DNA from: Acidobacteriota bacterium
Lineage (GTDB): Bacteria; Acidobacteriota; Terriglobia; Acidiferrales; UBA7541
Reading direction: 5' to 3'
NCBI GenBank assembly: GCA_003225295.1
Contig: QHYZ01000049.1
Location: 1 to 64,000, forward strand
DNA: 64,000 bases
Shown here one piece after another: positions 7,195 through 16,372 of the stretch. A program made the translations under genes and the position numbers. The notes under the pieces are model-generated. The model saw nothing but the letters and a program-made list of their open reading frames with translations, was not told where the DNA came from and searched no databases. Within the stretch, counting starts at the first letter, position 1; every line of letters starts with the position of its first letter.

Positions 7195-9263
7195 GTGGTC
7201 CCTCGCGTCGAAGAAGGACCCTGCTGCCTAGGAGGCTCGGGCTGCAGAGCCTCAAATACATCCTCAGGCAGCAGCGGAATCGAACGGAATCGAACACCGA
7301 TCGCGTCTTCCACGCCGTTCACGATCGCCGGCGCAGGGCCATCCATGGGCAACTCTCCGATGCCCTTGGCGCCATGGGCGCCGTGAACGTTGCCAAGCTG
7401 TTCAAAAAACACGCGGATCGGTGGCAGATCCGCGGAAGTCGGCATGATGTAGTTGGTCATCTGATTGTTGATCATGCGGCCATTCTGCCAGACGACCTTT
7501 TCATAGAGAGCGAAGCCGATCGCCTGCGCTACTCCGCCGGTGATCTGACCTTCGGCCAGAACCGGGTGAAGAACCTTTCCGACTTCCTGCAGTGCGACGA
7601 AGTCATCCACGGTCACAGCATAAGTTGTCAGATCCACACTGACCTCTGCAACGTAGACGGCCCAGGCAAAGGCTGCGTAGGCTTCGCCGCGATATTTTTC
7701 ATCGTCCCAGTAGACATCGCCAGGCGCTTCATACCGGGCATAAGACTTCAGCGCGCCGTGCGTCCGGATGAACTGCCCACAGGAGGCGCGGAATTGTTCA
7801 GGAGTGTAGTTGTCACCCAGAAGGCCGGTCTTCATCAGGGTTTGCTTGATTCCCTGCGCCGCTGACTGAACCAGTGTTCCCACGATCATCGCTGTGCGCG
7901 AAGCCACCGTCGGGCCGCTGTTCGGCACCACTGTCGTGTCCGGTCGCGCGATCATGACACCTTCATAGGGAAGTGCCAGCGCCTCGGCGGCAATTTGGCA
8001 AAGCACGGTATTGGTTCCTTGACCAAATTCCGCGCTGGACACCAGCACCCGAACACCGCCGTCTGCTCCGGCTTCCACGCCTACCAGAGAATTCAGATAG
8101 CGTTCGCCCGAGCCGGTGAATCCCGCGCCATGCAAAAAAGCGGCGATCCCCATTCCTTTTTTGCGCATTCCGCTTCTATTTTCCTCCGCAAAGCGCGCTT
8201 TCTTCGCGGCATAGTCAGAGAGTTCCAGTGCCCGGCCGAGCAAATGATCCAGGTCAATGTCTTCCCGGATAGTCTGTTCGGTGGTTGTCGTCTGGCCGGG
8301 TTTCAGGAAATTCCTCCGGCGGACTTCGACCGGAGAAATTCCCGCGACTTGGGCGATGTGGTCCATGTGCCGTTCCATGGCAAAGAGACTCTGCGGCGCA
8401 CCGAATCCGCGAAAGGCTCCGTGTGGCGGCGTATTAGTTGCCACTGCCTTCGCTCGAATGCGCACAGACGGCCAGTAATAAGGACCGCCGGCGTGAATGG
8501 TGCCGCGAGACAGAACCACCGACGACAACGTCGCGTAGGCTCCGCCATCGATGGTGAACTCGATCTCGCCTCCGAGAATTTGTCCATCTTTGCTCACCGC
8601 AGTGCGATGACGCGTGCGCGAGGGATGCCGCTTCGTCGTCGCAACCATGTCTTCCATGCGGTCGTAAACGATTTTCACCGGCCTCTGGGACTTGATCGAG
8701 AGGAGCGCCGCATGACCCGCGATCATGGACGGATACTCTTCCTTTCCTCCAAACGCGCCTCCGGTTTCCATTTGCACCACGCGAATCTTGTCTTCCGGAA
8801 GGCCGCACAACGCCATCAACGCCTTGTGAACGTAATATGGACACTGCAGTGAGCCCCACACGGTGACTCCATCTTCCGGATCGAATGCCGCGATGACTCC
8901 ATTGTTTTCGATGTACAGTTGCTCCTGCGCGCCGGTGAAATACTCGCCCTCGACGATGTGCGCGGCATCCTTCCAGACGGCCTCCACGTCGCCCTTTTCA
9001 ACCAGGTAGCTCTTGAAGGCGTTGTCGGTGCCCCAGATGATAGTGGATTGCCGCTCGCTTTCTTCCATGGTGTGCACGGGCGGGAGCGGCTCGTACTCGA
9101 TAGAAACCGCATCAACGGCCTTACGAAGCATGCGACAGTCTGCATGTGCCAGAAGCAGAATCGGCTCTTCGGGATGATTCACTGTTTCGGCGGCCAGGCA
9201 AGGCTGGTCGTCCAGGATCAAGGAGATGCAGTTTTTCCCCGGAATGTCTTTGGCTGTTACCAA
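7191..9263 (-). CDS. xdhA: Xanthine dehydrogenase, molybdopterin-binding subunit, 5' end disrupted
   Basis: This is the large molybdopterin subunit, with GGAFGGKEEYPSM, the AFRGFGAPQS loop, the GQGTNT segment and the catalytic-glutamate region GAKGIGELPMDGP near the C-terminus. From the TTG at 9263 it reads 690 residues, but family members are roughly 70-80 residues longer. Homology continues upstream in the same frame without a start codon: KIGKICFDP and, before it, VRSNIARGKI back to about 9340. There it meets, in another frame, VGASVPRKEGW. The residues that normally lie between these two blocks are missing. The 5' end thus looks damaged by a deletion with frameshift, or misassembled. All conserved catalytic parts downstream are intact. 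Confidence 0.9.
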   Translation of the reverse strand: MVTAKDIPGKNCISLILDDQPCLAAETVNHPEEPILLLAHADCRMLRKAVDAVSIEYEPLPPVHTMEESERQSTIIWGTDNAFKSYLVEKGDVEAVWKDAAHIVEGEYFTGAQEQLYIENNGVIAAFDPEDGVTVWGSLQCPYYVHKALMALCGLPEDKIRVVQMETGGAFGGKEEYPSMIAGHAALLSIKSQRPVKIVYDRMEDMVATTKRHPSRTRHRTAVSKDGQILGGEIEFTIDGGAYATLSSVVLSRGTIHAGGPYYWPSVRIRAKAVATNTPPHGAFRGFGAPQSLFAMERHMDHIAQVAGISPVEVRRRNFLKPGQTTTTEQTIREDIDLDHLLGRALELSDYAAKKARFAEENRSGMRKKGMGIAAFLHGAGFTGSGERYLNSLVGVEAGADGGVRVLVSSAEFGQGTNTVLCQIAAEALALPYEGVMIARPDTTVVPNSGPTVASRTAMIVGTLVQSAAQGIKQTLMKTGLLGDNYTPEQFRASCGQFIRTHGALKSYARYEAPGDVYWDDEKYRGEAYAAFAWAVYVAEVSVDLTTYAVTVDDFVALQEVGKVLHPVLAEGQITGGVAQAIGFALYEKVVWQNGRMINNQMTNYIMPTSADLPPIRVFFEQLGNVHGAHGAKGIGELPMDGPAPAIVNGVEDAIGVRFRSIPLLPEDVFEALQPEPPRQQGPSSTRGTT

Positions 9264-9339
9264 GACAAATTGGTCCCACGCGATGCTCGGATCAAAGCAA
9301 ATCTTTCCGATCTTTCCCCGCGCTATGTTGCTACGTACG

Positions 9340-9483
9340 CCAGCCTTCCTTGCGCGGCACTGATGCCCCGACGATGTGACGTTCTCGCAAATTTGGCGAC
9401 CTCGCCTTTTCGCGCAACAAATCAGGTGGACGTGTCCGCGGCGGCGGAAAGCCCCCGTACGGATTCTACGGGCGGAGCTTCAT
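9340..9483 (-). pseudogene. Detached N-terminal remnant of the xanthine dehydrogenase large subunit
   Basis: Reading the minus strand from an ATG at 9483 gives MKLRP and then a TAG stop. The same frame continues with DLLREKARSPNLRERH and VGASVPRKEGW, the typical opening of this subunit before the first conserved domain. At about 9340 this frame abuts, one frame off, the VRSNIARGKI block that leads into the main open frame. The segment therefore contains an early stop and a frame-changing deletion relative to the gene it once started. The 90 bases between here and the allantoinase stop hold no other gene. Confidence 0.6.
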
Positions 9484-9574
9484 GATCGCGGACGATTATA
9501 AAGGTTTTTGCAGGCAGCATTTTGCAGGAAAGAGCAGCAGTTTCAAATGTCTATAGGAAGCTTCCATCAGTTTG

Positions 9575-10939
9575 TCAGCGCCGCACTTCGCGCCCGCCTG
9601 GCTCGCCAGGAAATTTCCCATCGGCGAATACGCACTTTCCACGCAGATAGGTTGCCTTGACGACACCGCGAAGTCTTTCACCCAGATAAGGTGAAACGCG
9701 GTGGTGATAGGCAAGATGCTTCTCTCTGGCAATGAACTCCGCTTCCGGCTCAAACACCACGAAGTCGGCATCGAAATCCTTGGCAAGGCGGCCCTTGTGC
9801 GACTCACATCCGGCAAGCCGCGCTGGACCTTCCGCCATCCACCGCGCGATATCTATCAGCGTGAATCCGCGGCCACTGGCCTCCGTCCACATGACCGGCA
9901 GCGCCAGGGAGAGGCTGGAAATTCCACCCCATGCCGTTCGAAAGTTTCGTTCGTCAAGCCGCTTCATCTCCGGCGGACAGGGAGAATGATCCGTGGCCAC
10001 CAAATCAACGACCCCCTCGCGGAGTCCTTGCCACAGTTTTTCGCAATTCTCCCGGCTGCGGATCGGCGGCGCGCACTTGAACAGTGTCTGGCCGTCGGGG
10101 ATTTTCTCCGAAGCGAGATGTAGATAATGCGGACAAGTTTCAACGCTCACGGGCAGCCCTTCTGATTTTGCACTGTGCAACATGTCCAGTGCCCGACTCG
10201 TCGCCAGATGTACGATGTGCAACCGGAAATGGTATTCGCGGCAGAGGGAGATCATGAGTTGAATCGCAGAAAGCTCCGCTTCATCCGGCCGCGATTGCAG
10301 ATACGTCTCATACTTGCTCCAGTCCGCATGCGCCAATCGTTGTGTTGCGACGTCCACCGGTCCCGGCAACTCCGCATGAACCAGCAGCGGCAAGCCGGTC
10401 CGCGCGACATGCGGCAAGGCCGCGCGGAGCTGCTGCTCGCTGACCATGGTGAAGCCATCGATGCCCGGGTGAATGAGAAAACACTTGAAACCAGGGACGC
10501 CGGCGGCTGCCAAGTCTTCGATGTGCTCCTGGTTGTCGCTTACAACTCCGCCCCACGCCATCCAGTCCACCTGGCACTGATCGTCCGCGGCCTTGCGTTT
10601 CGCTTCGAGTGCAGCGACCGTCGTCGTTGCGGGCAAACAGTTGAGTGGCATGTCCACGAGCAGCGTGCAGCCGCCAGCTGCGGCGGCCCGGGTGGCCGTC
10701 CGGAATCCCTCCCATTCCGTGCGCCCGGGTTCGTTGATGTGGACGTGAGAGTCCACCAGCCCCGGCAGAATGGCGGCCTCGCCAAAGTCCGCCGTGCAAA
10801 TCTGCGCGGGCAGTTCATGCGGTGAAACAACATCGAGGATTCGTCCGTCTTGGAGGAGCACAGCCGCCGCTTTGATTCCGTGCGGTGTCACTACGCGTCG
10901 AGAGAGAAAAGCTTTGAGCCTCATGTTCCCGAGCTGCAC
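9575..10939 (-). CDS. allB: Allantoinase
   Basis: This amidohydrolase opens the hydantoin ring of allantoin to allantoate. The binuclear metal site is visible: HVHINEPGRTEWEGF near residue 65, the carboxylated lysine in GFKCFL near residue 150, the histidines in LLVHAELP and VETCPHYLHL, and the aspartate in LVATDHSPCP. The size of 454 residues fits. The open frame begins with a GTG at 10939; the ATG at 10924, starting MRLKAFLSRRVV, is an equally likely start. It is the first gene of the purine operon, so the promoter should lie in the 130-base gap shared with galK, which is transcribed the other way. Confidence 0.94.
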   Translation of the reverse strand: MQLGNMRLKAFLSRRVVTPHGIKAAAVLLQDGRILDVVSPHELPAQICTADFGEAAILPGLVDSHVHINEPGRTEWEGFRTATRAAAAGGCTLLVDMPLNCLPATTTVAALEAKRKAADDQCQVDWMAWGGVVSDNQEHIEDLAAAGVPGFKCFLIHPGIDGFTMVSEQQLRAALPHVARTGLPLLVHAELPGPVDVATQRLAHADWSKYETYLQSRPDEAELSAIQLMISLCREYHFRLHIVHLATSRALDMLHSAKSEGLPVSVETCPHYLHLASEKIPDGQTLFKCAPPIRSRENCEKLWQGLREGVVDLVATDHSPCPPEMKRLDERNFRTAWGGISSLSLALPVMWTEASGRGFTLIDIARWMAEGPARLAGCESHKGRLAKDFDADFVVFEPEAEFIAREKHLAYHHRVSPYLGERLRGVVKATYLRGKCVFADGKFPGEPGGREVRR

Positions 10940-11070
10940 GTATTGCTGGAGCTATACACCACGGAAGGGTACCGCAACCAACTGCAACTCCCAAGACGCC
11001 CGCGACGCCCCGGATTTCGCTCGCAAATTCTCAGGCTGAATCGAAAGCAAATCTGGGATAATAGCCGTCG
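10940..11070. promoter_or_regulatory. Divergent intergenic region between allB operon and galK
   Basis: This gap separates the purine operon (leftward) from the galactose genes (rightward) and must carry their promoters unless transcription comes from further away. On the plus strand GATAAT at 11057-11062 resembles a -10 box, but it sits only 8 bases before the TTG start of galK, which would leave almost no leader. I see no clear repressor-type palindrome. Confidence 0.35.
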
Positions 11071-12249
11071 TTGAAAACACCCCTCCAACTTCTGGACGGA
11101 TTCAAGAGGCATTTTGGGACGGCCGCGAGCATTTACCGTGCGCCAGGCCGCGTGAATCTGATTGGCGAACACACCGACTATAATGACGGCTTTGTGCTGC
11201 CTGCCGCGATTGAATTCTATTGCTGGGTGGCCGCAGCGCCACGCCGTGACCGGAAGCTGGTCATCCATTCCGAGAATTTCAATGAAACGGTCGAGGCTGG
11301 CCTCGATTCCTTGACACCCTTGGGGAAGAAGCACTGGGCCAACTACCCTCTGGGCGTGGCGTGGGCACTCGGCCAAAAGGGAGAATCGCTCACAGGAGCA
11401 AATATCTATATTGTCGGCGAGGTTCCGCTCGGAGCGGGGTTGAGTTCATCGGCCGCCGTTGAAGTCGCCGTTGGTTTTGCGTTGTTCAACCACAGCGGGC
11501 ATGCTGTTGATCGGGCAGAACTGGCTCAACTGTGCCAAAAAGCGGAGAACGAATTCGTGGGCGCCCGCGTTGGGATCATGGATCAGTTTGTTTCCTGCTA
11601 TGGGCGCGCCTCACATGCGCTTTTGTTGGACTGCCGGTCGCTGGAACACAAGTTCGTGAGACTTCCGCCGGACCTCCAGTTGGTGATCTGCAACACCATG
11701 GTCCGGCACGAACTAGCCTCCGGCGAGTACAATGTACGCCGCGCGGAATGCGAAGAAGGCGTTCGAAGCCTACGCATATTTCTCCCGGAGATTCGCGCGC
11801 TTCGTGACGTCACACTTTCTCAACTGGAAGCTCATCGTCCGAACCTTTCGCCGAAGGTCTTTGCCCGGTGCCGCCACGTCATCTCAGAAAACGCGCGCGT
11901 GAAGAGCTCCGTCGATGCATTTCACCGCGGAGACTGCAAAGCGCTGGGGCCGTTGCTGCAGGACTCGCATCGTAGCCTGCGGGACGACTATGAGGTTAGC
12001 TGCAGAGAGCTCGATCTAATGGTCGAAATCGCAATTGCGCAGCGTGGCCTGATTGGCGCCCGGATGACGGGGGGAGGATTTGGCGGCTGTACCATCAATT
12101 TGGTGGAGTCCGCGGCGGTGAGCGATTTCACAAGGAAAGTGGCCGCGGAATATTCCTCCCAGACAGGTCTGACTCCTGAGATTTACGTTTCTCCGGCGTC
12201 CGAAGGCGCGCAACAGATGGCACTCGAAGAGAACAAGCCTGCCAGGTGA
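11071..12249 (+). CDS. galK: Galactokinase
   Basis: This enzyme phosphorylates galactose at C1 in the Leloir pathway. It is a GHMP kinase of 392 residues with all three signatures: the galactokinase motif GRVNLIGEHTDYNDG near residue 28, the ATP-binding loop PLGAGLSSSAAVEVA near residue 115, and the C-terminal GARMTGGGFGGC near residue 325. The start is a TTG at 11071, chosen because the N-terminus then matches the usual distance to the galactokinase signature; no ATG or GTG lies closer in frame. It is followed 58 bases later by galT and forms a galactose-use unit with galT and galM. Confidence 0.95.
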   Translation: MKTPLQLLDGFKRHFGTAASIYRAPGRVNLIGEHTDYNDGFVLPAAIEFYCWVAAAPRRDRKLVIHSENFNETVEAGLDSLTPLGKKHWANYPLGVAWALGQKGESLTGANIYIVGEVPLGAGLSSSAAVEVAVGFALFNHSGHAVDRAELAQLCQKAENEFVGARVGIMDQFVSCYGRASHALLLDCRSLEHKFVRLPPDLQLVICNTMVRHELASGEYNVRRAECEEGVRSLRIFLPEIRALRDVTLSQLEAHRPNLSPKVFARCRHVISENARVKSSVDAFHRGDCKALGPLLQDSHRSLRDDYEVSCRELDLMVEIAIAQRGLIGARMTGGGFGGCTINLVESAAVSDFTRKVAAEYSSQTGLTPEIYVSPASEGAQQMALEENKPAR

Positions 12250-12313
12250 CAGGAACTAGCGGGAGACGGGAACCCAGGAAGTTGCTGGAGTCCCACAAGT
12301 TTCGACCTTGGAC

Positions 12314-13378
12314 ATGAGTTTCGACGAGCTAAATCGAGCCCCACACAGGCGTTTCAATCCGCTTCTGCGCGAGTGGGTTCTCGTCTCTCCTCATCGGACC
12401 CAGCGCCCGTGGCTGGGGCGAGTGGAGAAGCTTCAGAAACCGCGCGCGGTCACTTTCGATCCCGGCTGTTATTTGTGCCCGGGGAATCGGCGCGCGGGCG
12501 GAGCACAGACGCCGCGGTATACGGAAACCTACGTTTTTGACAACGATTACCCCGCGATGTTGCCGGAGGTTGCGCCTCTCCAAATTGATACGGTGGGCTT
12601 GCTGGTGGGAACGGCAGAGCAGGGAATCTGCCGGGTGATGTGTTTTTCTCCGCGTCACGATCTCACTGTTCCGCGAATGAGCCTGCAAGAATTGACCGGA
12701 GTCGTGAACGGGTGGGTCGAGCAGTACTCCGCACTCGGGCAAATTCCGTGGATTCGCCATGTGCAGATTTTCGAAAATCGCGGCGAGATGATGGGCGCCA
12801 GCAATCCCCACCCGCACTGCCAAATCTGGGCGAATGGTTCATTGCCCAACCTTCCAATTCGGGAACTGCAGTCCTTCCGGGAATATCACTCTGAAAAGCA
12901 TTCTTGTCTGCTGTGCGATTACTTGCAGTTGGAGCTACAGCTAAATGTGCGCGTGGTCTGCCAGAACGACGCTTTTGCTGTGGTCGTGCCTTTTTGGGCC
13001 ATTTGGCCGTTCGAATCGCTGGTGTTGAGCAAGCGCCATCTCGCTTCGATCGATCAACTCAGCGGGAAAGAGCGGGATCTCTTGGGCGACATCATGCGTC
13101 GCATCACCGTTCGTTACGACAATTTGTTTGAGACGGCTTTCCCCTATTCCATGGGATTCCACCAGAAACCCACCGACGGCGGCACCTATGAAGAATGGCA
13201 CTTGCACGCGCACTACTTTCCTCCTCTCCTGCGCTCCGCAACGATTCAGAAATTCATGGTTGGCTACGAACTTCTCGGTTCCCCCCAGCGCGACGTCACG
13301 CCAGAGCGCGCCGCGGTGCACCTCATCGAGGCCGGTGAGACACACTATTTGGATCGAAACGCGGATCAAGGGATCTAG
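12314..13378 (+). CDS. galT: Galactose-1-phosphate uridylyltransferase
   Basis: This transferase exchanges UDP-glucose and galactose-1-phosphate. Its 354 residues contain RFNPLLREWVLVSPHR, the zinc-ligand pair CYLCPGN, and the active-site NPHPHCQIW, in which the second His of HPH carries the uridylyl group, plus GGTYEEWHLHAHY near residue 295 for the second metal. I prefer the ATG at 12314 (MSFDELNRAPHRRF) over the TTG two codons earlier. It lies downstream of galK in the same direction and is followed by 467 bases without an intact gene before galM. Confidence 0.95.
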   Translation: MSFDELNRAPHRRFNPLLREWVLVSPHRTQRPWLGRVEKLQKPRAVTFDPGCYLCPGNRRAGGAQTPRYTETYVFDNDYPAMLPEVAPLQIDTVGLLVGTAEQGICRVMCFSPRHDLTVPRMSLQELTGVVNGWVEQYSALGQIPWIRHVQIFENRGEMMGASNPHPHCQIWANGSLPNLPIRELQSFREYHSEKHSCLLCDYLQLELQLNVRVVCQNDAFAVVVPFWAIWPFESLVLSKRHLASIDQLSGKERDLLGDIMRRITVRYDNLFETAFPYSMGFHQKPTDGGTYEEWHLHAHYFPPLLRSATIQKFMVGYELLGSPQRDVTPERAAVHLIEAGETHYLDRNADQGI

Positions 13379-13845
13379 CCCGCGATTCCCTCACACCTCG
13401 TAAAAACCACCCTTGTAAACGATTGCCCCTTGGCGCCGTAGTCGGTGCCGTGTTAACGTCTCGCCCTGCGTCCTGCGAAGATGGTGGAGAGCCCGGACAC
13501 CGCGGATCTCCGGGAGCTGTGAGACCAATTCGAAGTATCTTGGGCTGTCCGGCAATTTAGAATCAGGTTCTCATTCTTCTAGACCCGCAACCAAAACGAT
13601 GCTGCTCCCTGATCTTCGCAAAGCAGTCCTGGAAGCCATCCTTGAGCTCGCGCGCAAGGGTCTGGTCCTCTGCCCCTTTGGGCAGGCCGACGCTATGTCC
13701 CGTCAGAAGTCTCTGGTGGTCATGAAACCAGCTTCACGGAGAGTCGGCGGATGAATAATTTCTGCGAGCGAAAGAGTGCATCCCCAAGTAAACTTAGTGG
13801 GCTTCGCGTTTCGCAATCGAAAAGCTTTATGGTTGGGGGATTCGA
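13379..13845. other. Gap between galT and galM
   Basis: Apart from the AraD-like remnant at 13599-13754, I see no gene in this 467-base stretch. The last bases, GGGGG followed by ATTCGA and the ATG at 13846, provide the galM ribosome-binding site. The composition is not unusual and no strong terminator is visible after galT. Confidence 0.5.
13599..13754 (+). pseudogene. N-terminal remnant of an L-ribulose-5-phosphate 4-epimerase/class II aldolase-like gene
   Basis: An open frame of 51 codons starts at 13599. Its sequence has the layout of the first 50 residues of AraD-type class II aldolases: DLRKAVLEAILELARKGLV, a degenerate counterpart of the WGN-VS segment (FGQADAMS), then LVVMKPAS matching the usual LVVIKPSG. 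The frame stops where the catalytic part of the family would begin and nothing similar follows. It is therefore a decayed leading fragment. It lies in the gap between galT and galM. No ribosome-binding site is obvious. Confidence 0.6.
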
Positions 13846-14994
13846 ATGAAACGACCGATGACGTTAACAATCTTCACGGGAGCGTTGCTTATGACCACTC
13901 TGGGGGCGATTGGTGCAACACCGCGACTCGGTTCCACAATCAAGAAGTCTTTCGGGAAGACTCCGGACGGCCAGCCGGTCGATCTTTATGTGCTGACCAA
14001 CATAAGCGGCGCTGAAGTTTCCATCACGAACTACGGCGGCGCGGTGGTCTCTTTGAAGGTGCCGGACCGCAGCGGCAAGCTGGCGGATGTGGTCCTCGGT
14101 TACGAAACCGCCGACGGCTACGTGAATGACAAGAGCTATTTTGGCGCGCTCGTTGGACGCTACGGAAACCGCATCGCGCACGCGCAATTCGTGCTCGATG
14201 GCAAGACCTACACCCTGGCGAAAAACAACGGTGAGAACAGCCTGCATGGTGGCATCAAGGGCTTCAACAAGGCGGTTTGGGCCGCCAAGGTTCTATCCAC
14301 CAAAGACGGCCAGTCGCTCGAACTGTCCTACCTCAGTAAAGACGGCGAGGAAGGGTTTCCCGGAAACCTAAAAGTCAAGGTGATCTACACATTGACGGAC
14401 GCCAACGCATTGCAAATCGAATATTCCGCGGCCACCGACAAGAAAACCGTCGTCAATCTCACCAACCATTCTTATTTCAATCTCGCCGGTCAGAGTTCCG
14501 GGAATATTCTCGGCCACCAGCTCATGATTCAGGCCGACAAATTCACTCCCGTTGATGCCAGCTTGATTCCTACCGGAGAACTCCGGGACGTCGCGGGCAC
14601 TCCGTTCGATTTTCGCAAATCAACGGCCATCGGCGCGCGCATCGATCAGGAGGATGAGCAGTTGAAACTCGGCGGCGGATATGACCACAACTTTGTCCTG
14701 CGGCGCGCGGCTGGCGTCGGGGAATCCCTGGCCGCGCGTGTCGTCGAGCCCACCACCGGCCGTGTCCTGGAAGTTTGGACCACCGAGCCCGGCGTGCAGT
14801 TCTATACCGGAAATTTTCTCGACGGCAAGACTGCCGGCAAGGGCGGCATGACCTATCCGCGTCGCGCTGCGTTCTGCTTGGAAACGCAGCACTATCCCGA
14901 TTCTCCGAACCAGCCGAAATTCCCGTCTGTGGTCTTGAATCCCGGCGAGCGCTACCACACCATCACCACCTACAAGTTTTCCGTTGAAAAGTGA
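13846..14994 (+). CDS. galM: Aldose 1-epimerase (mutarotase), exported
   Basis: This enzyme interconverts the alpha and beta anomers of galactose and other aldoses. Family motifs are VSITNYGGAVVSL, GRYGNRIA, the catalytic-histidine region LHGGIKGF, TNHSYFNLAG with the second histidine, and the C-terminal catalytic glutamate in FCLETQHYPDSPN. Unlike the cytosolic enterobacterial enzyme, the 382 residues begin with a signal peptide: MKRPMT, a hydrophobic core of about 16 residues and a likely cut after AIGA near residue 26. It should act outside the inner membrane, preparing sugar for uptake. The start is supported by a G-rich ribosome-binding site eight bases upstream. Confidence 0.94.
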   Translation: MKRPMTLTIFTGALLMTTLGAIGATPRLGSTIKKSFGKTPDGQPVDLYVLTNISGAEVSITNYGGAVVSLKVPDRSGKLADVVLGYETADGYVNDKSYFGALVGRYGNRIAHAQFVLDGKTYTLAKNNGENSLHGGIKGFNKAVWAAKVLSTKDGQSLELSYLSKDGEEGFPGNLKVKVIYTLTDANALQIEYSAATDKKTVVNLTNHSYFNLAGQSSGNILGHQLMIQADKFTPVDASLIPTGELRDVAGTPFDFRKSTAIGARIDQEDEQLKLGGGYDHNFVLRRAAGVGESLAARVVEPTTGRVLEVWTTEPGVQFYTGNFLDGKTAGKGGMTYPRRAAFCLETQHYPDSPNQPKFPSVVLNPGERYHTITTYKFSVEK

Positions 14995-15465
14995 CGTTCG
15001 GGGACCGCTTCAGGGTTTGACGTAAGACCTTAGAGCTGGCTGGGTTGGCGAGGGTGCTTTCACCAAGGACTCCCTTGAAACTTTCGGTGGCACCGGCCGA
15101 ATCTCCGCTGCCAAAGTTGCTGCACTTCATTTGCGAGCGAGGTTTCCCACATCACGTCGCCGCGACTACTCCACGATAGCGCCTGCTTTCCATCAGTTAA
15201 CTTCTCGCCCTGCCTGGATCGGGGGGCATTCCCGAGCGGGGTTCTCAAATTTCAATCGGATGCATCAATTCATTGCGTTTGTCATTTTACGCCCGGCCCG
15301 AACACAATTGCCCCAGGGTCATCCGTCTAAGATGGAGGGTGGTTCGAAAAACTTGCCGGGAAATGGCACATCTCCAGGATCTTCAAGGGCCTACTTGCTT
15401 TGCGCGGCGGCCGATAAGGCATGGAAGTTGCCCATTTGCGTTGGAATTCTTGTGGGAGGCGTCGA
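14995..15465. other. Leader region upstream of the nitrite transport and reduction genes
   Basis: No gene is supported in these 471 bases; the short open frames in them lack codon character. The stretch must contain the promoter for the nitrite cluster. The only clear element is GGGAGG at 15454-15459, the ribosome-binding site of the transporter. I did not recognise a riboswitch or a named regulator site. Confidence 0.4.
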
Positions 15466-16338
15466 ATGGATTACGTGAATCCCGTGGAGCTCGTTCAGGA
15501 AGCACTGCGAGTAGCCAAGAAAAAGGCCGCACTTTCGACGTGTGATCTTCTACTCCGAGGATTTCTTGCCGGAGCTTTCCTTGCTTACGCAACGTCGCTG
15601 GTCATGATCGTTTTATCGCAGGGATTGCCGCCGATTGTGGGAGCTCTGCTTTTTCCAGTCGGCTTTGTGATGCTCGTATTGCTCGGGCTTGAATTGGCTA
15701 CCGGCAACTTTGCGCTATTGCCGGCGGCACTCGCGGCCGGGGAAGTGTCCCTGGGCAAACTGCTCCGAAATTGGGGCTGGGTGTACCTCGGGAACGTGCT
15801 GGGAAGTGTCTTCTATGCGGCTCTTTTCTACCTGGCGGTAACGAATTGCGGGGCCTCCGCAGGCGGGCCGCTGGGCGATTTGCTGAAGCAGACAGCACAG
15901 AGAAAGACGCTGGCTTATATGGCGCTGGGCGGCAGTGGATGGACCACCGCACTTGTAAAAGGAATCTTGTGCAATTGGATGGTCACGATCGGAGCGGTGT
16001 TGGCGATGGTTTCCCGATCGACGGTCGGAAAGGTTGTCGCGATGTGGCTGCCGATCATGACGTTTTTCGCGCATGGGTACGAACACTCGATCGTGAATAT
16101 GTTCGTGATTCCGGCGGGGATGTTGTTTGGCGCACCGGTTTCGGTGCGGCAGTGGTGGCTGTGGAACCAGATTCCCGTCACGCTCGGGAATATCGTGTCG
16201 GGCGCGCTCTTAACGGGCCTGGCGTTGTACGTGACGTTTCGAGTGAAGCAAACTCCCTCTGAGGCCGCGCCGGTCGCCCTTCCGCAAAGGGTGGAAGAGA
16301 TCAAACTAGGCCGCACGGCGGAAGCGCAGGTGTTGTGA
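15466..16338 (+). CDS. nirC: Formate/nitrite transporter family channel
   Basis: This 290-residue membrane protein belongs to the FocA/NirC (FNT) family. It has six hydrophobic segments in the family layout, the conserved ELATGNFALLP loop near residue 80, GILCNWMV near residue 165 and the FAHGYEHSIVNMF region near residue 205. Placed directly in front of nirB, it most likely brings nitrite into the cell. The start at 15466 (MDYVNPVELV) is set by GGGAGG seven bases upstream; the longer frame from 15421 adds residues outside the family pattern. FocA-like formate passage cannot be excluded from sequence. Confidence 0.9.
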   Translation: MDYVNPVELVQEALRVAKKKAALSTCDLLLRGFLAGAFLAYATSLVMIVLSQGLPPIVGALLFPVGFVMLVLLGLELATGNFALLPAALAAGEVSLGKLLRNWGWVYLGNVLGSVFYAALFYLAVTNCGASAGGPLGDLLKQTAQRKTLAYMALGGSGWTTALVKGILCNWMVTIGAVLAMVSRSTVGKVVAMWLPIMTFFAHGYEHSIVNMFVIPAGMLFGAPVSVRQWWLWNQIPVTLGNIVSGALLTGLALYVTFRVKQTPSEAAPVALPQRVEEIKLGRTAEAQVL

Positions 16339-16372
16339 TGAAGTGTCCCGCCATTGCGCAAGAGGCGCCACG

